A stretch of DNA of 9,599 nucleotides from Planctomycetota bacterium. Its GTDB lineage: Bacteria > Planctomycetota > Brocadiia > Brocadiales > Bathyanammoxibiaceae. The stretch is from the NCBI GenBank assembly GCA_030623665.1, contig JAUXLO010000054.1, positions 1-9,599 on the forward strand. The letters are read 5' to 3'. This document shows positions 5,036-9,599 of this stretch, piece by piece; positions within the stretch are counted from its first letter, which is position 1, and each line of letters starts with the position of its first letter. The position numbers and the translations under genes are program-made. The notes under the pieces are model-generated. The model ran no database searches. It saw only the letters and a list, made by a program, of their open reading frames with translations, and was not told the origin of the DNA.

Positions 5036-6514
5036 ATGGCAAACAAAAGAAAGCTCGTACTCATAAACCCTCATCCAATAGGAAACGTAGGTGAAGAGAA
5101 CGTCTCTGTGCTAACCCAGATGCCTGTAAACCTGGGTTACCTGGTGTCTCTAACGCCCGAGAACTGGGAGGTAGATATGATAGATGAGACTGAGGAGCAT
5201 GCCATAGACAACGGTAATAACCTTACCTTCCCGGGGGCGGATCTGGTGGGGATAACGTCTGTTAGCTATCAGGCCCCACGGGCCTATCAAATCGCGGCCG
5301 CCTGCCGAAAGAAGGGGATCCCGGTGGTAATGGGCGGTGTGCATGCGACCATTTACCCCCACGAGGTGGCCAAGCACGTAAACTCTGTCGTAAAAAGGGA
5401 GGCCATCTCCATTTGGGACACGCTTTTATCGGACTTTGAGCACGGACGTCTCCAGGAGTTCTACGAAGGCGGCCTTACACCACTGGATAATCTTAAGATA
5501 ATCTATCCTGACAGAGAATTTCTAAAAGAGAAATATGGGTATCGTTACTCCGGAATAACGACATCGGCCGGATGCCCCTTTTCTTGCGAGTTTTGCTCCG
5601 TTCCTCAGGCTCAGGGCCAGAAATACCGTGAGAGACCCGTCGAGGACGTGCTGGATGAAATGCAGGCCATTCAGGGTAAATTCCGGGGGTTAGTACTCAC
5701 CGACGAGAATTTCTACGGCCACAGTAAGAAATCCAATGAAAGGGTAAGAAGTCTCTTCAAGGAAATGGTGGAAAGGGGCATTTATCAGAACTGGTTCGGT
5801 TTTACGTCACTCAACATATATAAGGATGACGAGACCCTGGATTACATGGTCAGGAGCGGCTGTGTGGGGGTACTCATAGGGATAGAATCACTGAACAAAG
5901 ACGCCCTGGAATCCATGAACAAACACGTCAACCTGAGGATAACCATAGACAAATATTATGAAGCGATTAAGAACATCCGCAAACACGGCATAGCGGTCTG
6001 GGGGACCGTGATATTTGGCAACGATGCCGACACCGTAGAGACCTTTGATGAGGTGGCTGACTTTGTGTTGGATTCTAACCTTGACATAATGACCTGCGGC
6101 ATACTTTGTCCGTTTATCAATACACCCCTCTACAAACGGCTGGAGAAAGACAGAAGGCTCTTCCGCACAAATTTCCCGGATGATTGGGTGTATTACACGT
6201 CCCACCACCTTGTCCACATCCTTAACAACCTCTCCCTTCAGGAGCTTGCCGGGGGGATGGAACGCCTACAACAACGACTATGGTCCACAGAGGTTATCAG
6301 AAAAAGGTTCCAGAACTCAAGACAGGTCCTCAACAATAACAACTCTGCCATGTTTGCCCTCAAGGTCAATTGGGACTGGCGGGATGTCATTGCGCACTTT
6401 ATAGAGAACCTAAAGAAACTGGAGGCCACTGGGATGTACCAGGAGGCCCTGGAGCGCGTAGGGAAAAAGAAAAGGTTTAACGAGTCCTCCAGTCTGATGG
6501 CCACAAAGGTTTAG
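5036..6514 (+). CDS. B12-binding-type radical SAM protein (class B architecture)
   Basis: Predicted iron-sulfur enzyme that makes a 5'-deoxyadenosyl radical from S-adenosylmethionine. Of the 492 residues, about 1-150 form a Rossmann-like B12-binding-type domain: QMPVNLGYLVSL, VDMIDE, ADLVGITSVSYQAPRAYQIA, GIPVVMGGVHATIYPHEVAK. The radical SAM core follows with CPFSCEFC (Cys180, Cys184, Cys187), the ligands of the 4Fe-4S cluster, then GQKYRERPVEDVLDEM, LVLTDENFYG (219-228) and GVLIGIESLNKDALESMNK (278-296). About 130 C-terminal residues after 360 have no motif I recognise. The spacing and wording (EAISIWDTLLSDFEHGRLQEFY) resemble the BchE/hopanoid-related group more than the MiaB group. There is no DxHxxG motif, so any cobalamin would be bound base-off without the lower histidine, as is common here. 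A weak GGAAAGAG lies upstream. The ketosynthase genes follow after 18 bases. The substrate is unknown; a lipid-chain cyclisation or methylation is inference from context. Confidence 0.9.
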   Translation: MANKRKLVLINPHPIGNVGEENVSVLTQMPVNLGYLVSLTPENWEVDMIDETEEHAIDNGNNLTFPGADLVGITSVSYQAPRAYQIAAACRKKGIPVVMGGVHATIYPHEVAKHVNSVVKREAISIWDTLLSDFEHGRLQEFYEGGLTPLDNLKIIYPDREFLKEKYGYRYSGITTSAGCPFSCEFCSVPQAQGQKYRERPVEDVLDEMQAIQGKFRGLVLTDENFYGHSKKSNERVRSLFKEMVERGIYQNWFGFTSLNIYKDDETLDYMVRSGCVGVLIGIESLNKDALESMNKHVNLRITIDKYYEAIKNIRKHGIAVWGTVIFGNDADTVETFDEVADFVLDSNLDIMTCGILCPFINTPLYKRLEKDRRLFRTNFPDDWVYYTSHHLVHILNNLSLQELAGGMERLQQRLWSTEVIRKRFQNSRQVLNNNNSAMFALKVNWDWRDVIAHFIENLKKLEATGMYQEALERVGKKKRFNESSSLMATKV

Positions 6515-6532
6515 AAGAGATACCCATATATC

Positions 6533-7741
6533 ATGCCCAGAGTAGTTGTAACAGGCCTTGGTTTGGTAACAGCCATTGGATATAACTTAAAAAAATCCTG
6601 GGATGCAATGCTTGATGCCCAGGATGGCACGTCGGAGATTACCTCCTTTGATACCTCCAGATATAAGGTACACCGCGCCTGCGAGTTGAAGGGGCTGAAC
6701 TCCAACAGCGCCGCCACGGGGACCAAAAATAAATACACCGTTTACGATTGTCTGTACGTAGCCACAAAGGAGGCGCTTCAAGATAGCGGTATATTAGATT
6801 ATCAGGGCCTGGAAGTGGACAAAGTGGGGGTATCTGTGGGGACACTTGCCGGAGAGCTCTCCACCTTTGAGCAGCGGTTAAGGAGCCACCCCCACGACAA
6901 GGCCGCCGGGTTTAGCATGGATGTGGTTCTAAGTTATCCCCCGGTAACCCTATCTACCCAATTGGCGGAAGACTTTCACATAGAAGGTCCCAGTGTCATC
7001 TTGATTAATGCCTGTTCCTCCGGAAACCACGCCATGTGCTGGGCGTTTGACATGCTGCAGGAACAAAAGGTCAATGCAATGATAGTGGGCGGAAGCGATG
7101 TTGTCCCACAAACAGAATTCACTCACTTCCATAACCTGAAGGCCCTGGCGCCGGAGAGATGCCAGCCTTTTGATAAGAACAGGCAGGGCCTGGTGGTAGG
7201 GGCGGGAGCAGGGGTGCTGGTCCTTGAGACCTTGAAGCATGCGACGAAACGCGGTGCGAACATATATGCTGAAATGAAGGGCTATGGCCTCAGCAGCGAC
7301 GGCTATCACATGACCGCCCCCCATCCCAAGGGGGAAGGCGCTATCAGGGCCATGGAAACAGCCCTCACACGCTCAAAGCTCTCGTACAAGGACATAAGTT
7401 ATATAAGCGCACACGGCACGGGTACACCCCTAAACGACAAGATGGAGACACTTGCACTCAAAGCTGTCTTTAAAGAAAGGGCGCAAGAGGTCCCTTGCAG
7501 CTCTGTAAAATCAATGATTGGCCACACTATGGGGGCCGCAAGCGCCATTGAATCTATTGTCTGCTGCCAGGCGATAAGGTCTGGGAGTCTTCCACCAACC
7601 ATAAACTACGAGACAAAGGACCCGGAATGTGACCTGGATTGCGTGCCTAATGAGGCAAGAAACAAAGAGGTTGAATTTGCCCTGAACAATTCCTTTGCCT
7701 TCGGCGGCAATAATGCCAGCATTGTTTTCGGTAGGGTATGA
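6533..7741 (+). CDS. Beta-ketoacyl-ACP synthase, FabF/KS-alpha type, catalytically complete
   Basis: Condenses malonyl-ACP with an acyl chain by decarboxylative Claisen chemistry. The 402 residues match FabF/type II KS enzymes. The full triad is present: Cys161 in NACSSG, His294 in SAHGTGTPLND, His331 in SSVKSMIGHTMGAA, with Lys326 ahead of it. The gating segment SFAFGGNN (387-394) is kept, with Phe390 at the FabF Phe400 position. Other family stretches are VVVTGLGLVTAIG (4-16), PFDKNRQGLVVGAGAGVLVLE (212-232) and DPECDLDCVPNEAR (363-376). The stop overlaps the ATG of the next gene (ATGA), which encodes a ketosynthase-like protein without the triad, so the two are probably made in equal amounts and pair as KS-alpha/chain-length factor. 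It is less likely to be the housekeeping FabF, because it sits with a radical SAM gene rather than with fabD/fabG/acpP. Product unknown. Confidence 0.93.
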   Translation: MPRVVVTGLGLVTAIGYNLKKSWDAMLDAQDGTSEITSFDTSRYKVHRACELKGLNSNSAATGTKNKYTVYDCLYVATKEALQDSGILDYQGLEVDKVGVSVGTLAGELSTFEQRLRSHPHDKAAGFSMDVVLSYPPVTLSTQLAEDFHIEGPSVILINACSSGNHAMCWAFDMLQEQKVNAMIVGGSDVVPQTEFTHFHNLKALAPERCQPFDKNRQGLVVGAGAGVLVLETLKHATKRGANIYAEMKGYGLSSDGYHMTAPHPKGEGAIRAMETALTRSKLSYKDISYISAHGTGTPLNDKMETLALKAVFKERAQEVPCSSVKSMIGHTMGAASAIESIVCCQAIRSGSLPPTINYETKDPECDLDCVPNEARNKEVEFALNNSFAFGGNNASIVFGRV

Positions 7742-8976
7742 AGAGAAGGGTCGCGATAACCGGCATTGGTATAATCTCCCCACTGGGGTTTGGGCATGAA
7801 GAATTCTGGAAGAACCTTACTGAAGGTTTTTCCGGTATAGCCCCAATAACATCCCTGGACGTCTCAAGTTATCCGTGCAAGTTGGCTGCAGAAGTAAAGG
7901 GGCTAAACCCCTCAGACTATCTTGGTGACAAGGGCCTTAAATACCTGACAAAGGGCACCAAATTCCTTGCGTCTGCCACAAAACTCGCCTTTGAAGACGC
8001 CAGGCTCATACAGAACGGCCATGGTCCGGAATATGCGGGAGTGGTAATCGGTTCGGCCCTCGGCAACTATCCTCAAACAACAGACTATACGTACGACATC
8101 CTTAGATACGGGCCGGAAAAGCTTCTTCCCATGGACAGCTATGATGTGGCCCTGAATTCCTCTACAAACTTTGTCTCGGTATTCTTTAAGCTCACCGGCC
8201 CTTCAAGGACCATTACTTCAGGATTCACCTCCAGCACCGATGCCATCGGCAACGCCTTCACCTTGATACAAAAGAACAGGGCAGACCTGCTTATTACCGG
8301 TGGGGTTGAGCAAATCTCACTTGACAGCTATCTCATCTTCGTTATGCAGAAACTTCTGGCGGGGTCACAGGACTCGGCACCCGAGATAAGCGTACCATTT
8401 GATAGGCGCAGAAACGGCTTCATCCTCGGTGAGGGCAGTTACGTATTTGTGCTGGAGGACATGGAATCTGCCCGTAAGCGAGGTGCGCGGGTATATGCGG
8501 AGATAACGGGTCATGGTCTAACCTACATGGGAGTTAAGAGATTTGGCCTGGAAGAAAAGACCGAGAGGGTGAAGAGTACCATGGAACAGGCCCTTGGACA
8601 GGCCGGGCAATCAAAGGACTCTCTGGAGCTTATCTGTGCCAACGGGAATTCGTCGAAGCAGACAGACCTCATAGAGGCCAAGGCCGTTAATGCCCTGCTG
8701 GGAGGCCGGTCGAAAGAAGTAGCGGTAAGTTCAATAAAATCTCAAAGCGGCGAGTGTTACGGCTCCTCTGGCGCAATGCAGATGGCCTTATGCCTGCTGG
8801 CTATGAACAAGTCGACCATACCTCCCATAAGGAACTATGAGGTGCCGGACCCTGAATGCGACCTGAATTTCGTACTCAACGAAGAACGTAAGCAGAACAC
8901 AAAGGTCGCAATGGTCAACTCCCTCGACTACAATGGAAACTGCACCTGCCTTGTACTGGAAAAAAGGGATATGTAA
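7738..8976 (+). CDS. Ketosynthase-like protein without the catalytic triad (chain-length-factor-like, KS-beta)
   Basis: A 412-residue FabF-fold protein beginning RRVAITGIGIISPLGFG and ending with DPECDLNFVLNEER (371-384). Its catalytic positions are lost. The active Cys is Phe163 (TSGFTSSTDAIG, where active enzymes read TACSSG), the first His is Asn302 (CANGNSSKQTD in place of AHGTGTPLND), and the second His is Glu339 (KSQSGECYGSSG in place of KSMIGHTMGAAG). Only Lys334 is kept. The gating FGFGG loop reads LDYNGN (396-401). The frame is intact and the rest of the fold is well conserved, so it is not a decaying pseudogene; it resembles KS-beta subunits of type II polyketide systems, which set chain length for a partner KS. 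The ATGA overlap with the active KS supports a heterodimer. Known chain-length factors often carry Gln at the Cys position; Phe is a different solution. Pathway product unknown. Confidence 0.85.
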   Translation: MKRRVAITGIGIISPLGFGHEEFWKNLTEGFSGIAPITSLDVSSYPCKLAAEVKGLNPSDYLGDKGLKYLTKGTKFLASATKLAFEDARLIQNGHGPEYAGVVIGSALGNYPQTTDYTYDILRYGPEKLLPMDSYDVALNSSTNFVSVFFKLTGPSRTITSGFTSSTDAIGNAFTLIQKNRADLLITGGVEQISLDSYLIFVMQKLLAGSQDSAPEISVPFDRRRNGFILGEGSYVFVLEDMESARKRGARVYAEITGHGLTYMGVKRFGLEEKTERVKSTMEQALGQAGQSKDSLELICANGNSSKQTDLIEAKAVNALLGGRSKEVAVSSIKSQSGECYGSSGAMQMALCLLAMNKSTIPPIRNYEVPDPECDLNFVLNEERKQNTKVAMVNSLDYNGNCTCLVLEKRDM

Positions 8977-9006
8977 TTCTATTCCCAATGGTTATAATAG
9001 TGCACG

Positions 9007-9038
9007 GCAGGGCCTCTTGCCCTGCTTCTTTAGTTTTT
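9007..9038 (+). terminator. Rho-independent terminator after the KS pair
   Basis: GCAGGGC (9007-9013) and GCCCTGC (9019-9025) form a perfect 7-bp GC-rich stem with a CTCTT loop, followed by TTCTTTAGTTTTT (9026-9038). It ends the acpS-to-KS-beta transcript 30 bases after the last stop. The flavin enzyme gene starts 21 bases later with no clear promoter in between, so partial read-through is possible. Confidence 0.8.
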
Positions 9039-9058
9039 ATGTCCACCACACTTGAGAA

Positions 9059-9599
9059 ATGGTCGGCTTATTTGACACGGTAAATATCGGCACACTGCCA
9101 CTAAAAAACCGTCTCGTCATGACGGCTATGGACCTCGGCTTCTCTAACGATGGCTTTGTTAACGACCGTTTTATTGATTTCTATACAGAGAGGGCCGATG
9201 GGGGCGTGGGCCTCATCGTTATAGGTGGGTGCTATCCGGAACAGAACGGCAAGGTCTGGAAAAGCATCCTCGGGTTAGACGACGACCGTTACATCCCCTC
9301 ACTCACCAGGTTTACCGAGGCCATGCACCGTCATGGTGCGACGACCGCCGCCCAGATACTGCACGGGGGGCGCTATGCCTTAAGCCTGTTCTCAAAGATG
9401 CAGCCCGTATCGGCATCAAGCGTGCCCTCCCGCCTGGCCAGAGACACGTCCAGGGCCCTGAGCACATCAGAGATAAAACAGGTGATACGGAGCTATGCAA
9501 CGGCCACAAAAAGGGTAAAGGATGCCGGTTTCGACACAGTAGAGATCCACGGCGGCATGGGCTATCTCATCAACCAGTTCCTCTCGCCGATAAGCAACA
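9059..9599 (+). CDS. Old-yellow-enzyme family NADH:flavin oxidoreductase, 2,4-dienoyl-CoA reductase-like (3' end off the right edge)
   Basis: FMN enzyme of the OYE/2,4-dienoyl-CoA reductase family, which reduces activated C=C bonds. The first 180 residues are visible. They show PLKNRLVMTAM (14-24), FYTERADGGVGLIVIGG (41-57), AAQILHGGRY (97-106) with Gln99 and Arg105 of the flavin-binding barrel, and GFDTVEIHGGMGYLINQFLSPISN (157-180). The ATG at 9059 is fixed by an in-frame TGA six bases upstream; the ribosome site is weak (TTGAG). Short enoate reductases have about 350 residues and dienoyl-CoA reductases about 670 with an added NADH domain; the window cannot tell which this is. The usual second substrate-contacting residue (His in the common HGAHGYL, Asn in OYE1) is Met167 here. 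It may reduce double bonds made by the upstream ketosynthase pathway, though a terminator separates them. Confidence 0.9.
   Translation, partial: MVGLFDTVNIGTLPLKNRLVMTAMDLGFSNDGFVNDRFIDFYTERADGGVGLIVIGGCYPEQNGKVWKSILGLDDDRYIPSLTRFTEAMHRHGATTAAQILHGGRYALSLFSKMQPVSASSVPSRLARDTSRALSTSEIKQVIRSYATATKRVKDAGFDTVEIHGGMGYLINQFLSPISN

Noticed and set aside
5008..6525. The 10-mer AGAGATACCC before both the radical SAM and first KS starts (5008-5017 and 6516-6525)
   Set aside because: Many shared 10-mers are expected by chance in this length, and the distance to the ATG differs (18 versus 7 bases).
8993..8998. TATAAT as a promoter for the flavin reductase gene
   Set aside because: No -35 box lies 16-18 bases upstream, and a transcript from it would start at the terminator stem.

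Overview
The window is a dense stretch of bacterial chromosome with roughly balanced base composition (judged by eye, not counted). It has conventional sigma70-type promoters, ATGA-type gene overlaps and mostly ATG/GTG starts. The gene content suggests a planctomycete, possibly related to the anammox order Brocadiales: a KS pair, a B12-type radical SAM enzyme, an AcpS and an old-yellow-enzyme reductase lie in one block, the kind of gene set that comparative genomics has proposed for ladderane lipids. This lineage call is inference. No ribosomal or other phylogenetic marker is present.

Left part (1-2269, minus strand): an argB-mlaE-mlaF operon. A clear TTGACG-17-TATATT promoter drives argB (N-acetylglutamate kinase, arginine synthesis). 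argB overlaps the MlaE-type permease gene by 4 bases, and that gene overlaps an MlaF-type ATPase gene by 13 bases; the ATPase gene runs off the left edge. An amino acid biosynthesis gene is thus translationally coupled to a lipid/hydrophobic-compound ABC importer.

Middle part (2270-4421): a divergent, near-consensus promoter (TTGACT-17-TATAAT) drives a small secreted protein of unknown family. Behind it lies a repeat-like element of about 137 bp with imperfect inverted ends and an internal hairpin. Then comes a convergent MATE-family efflux transporter gene. The MATE gene has a fully consensus promoter so close to its ATG that the mRNA should be leaderless or nearly so.

Right part (4422-9599, plus strand): the most interesting block. 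AcpS (phosphopantetheinyl transferase), a cobalamin-binding-type radical SAM enzyme, a complete ketosynthase (Cys-His-His triad present) and a second ketosynthase whose three catalytic positions are all replaced (Phe, Asn, Glu) form one apparent operon. The last two genes overlap by ATGA, as in KS/chain-length-factor heterodimers. A rho-independent terminator follows. Next comes the first third to half of an old-yellow-enzyme/2,4-dienoyl-CoA-reductase-like gene, cut by the right edge. The logic would be: AcpS activates a carrier protein, the KS/KS-like pair builds a defined-length (perhaps polyene) chain, and the radical SAM enzyme and flavin reductase modify it. A ladderane-type or other unusual lipid is a testable hypothesis; the product cannot be read from this window.
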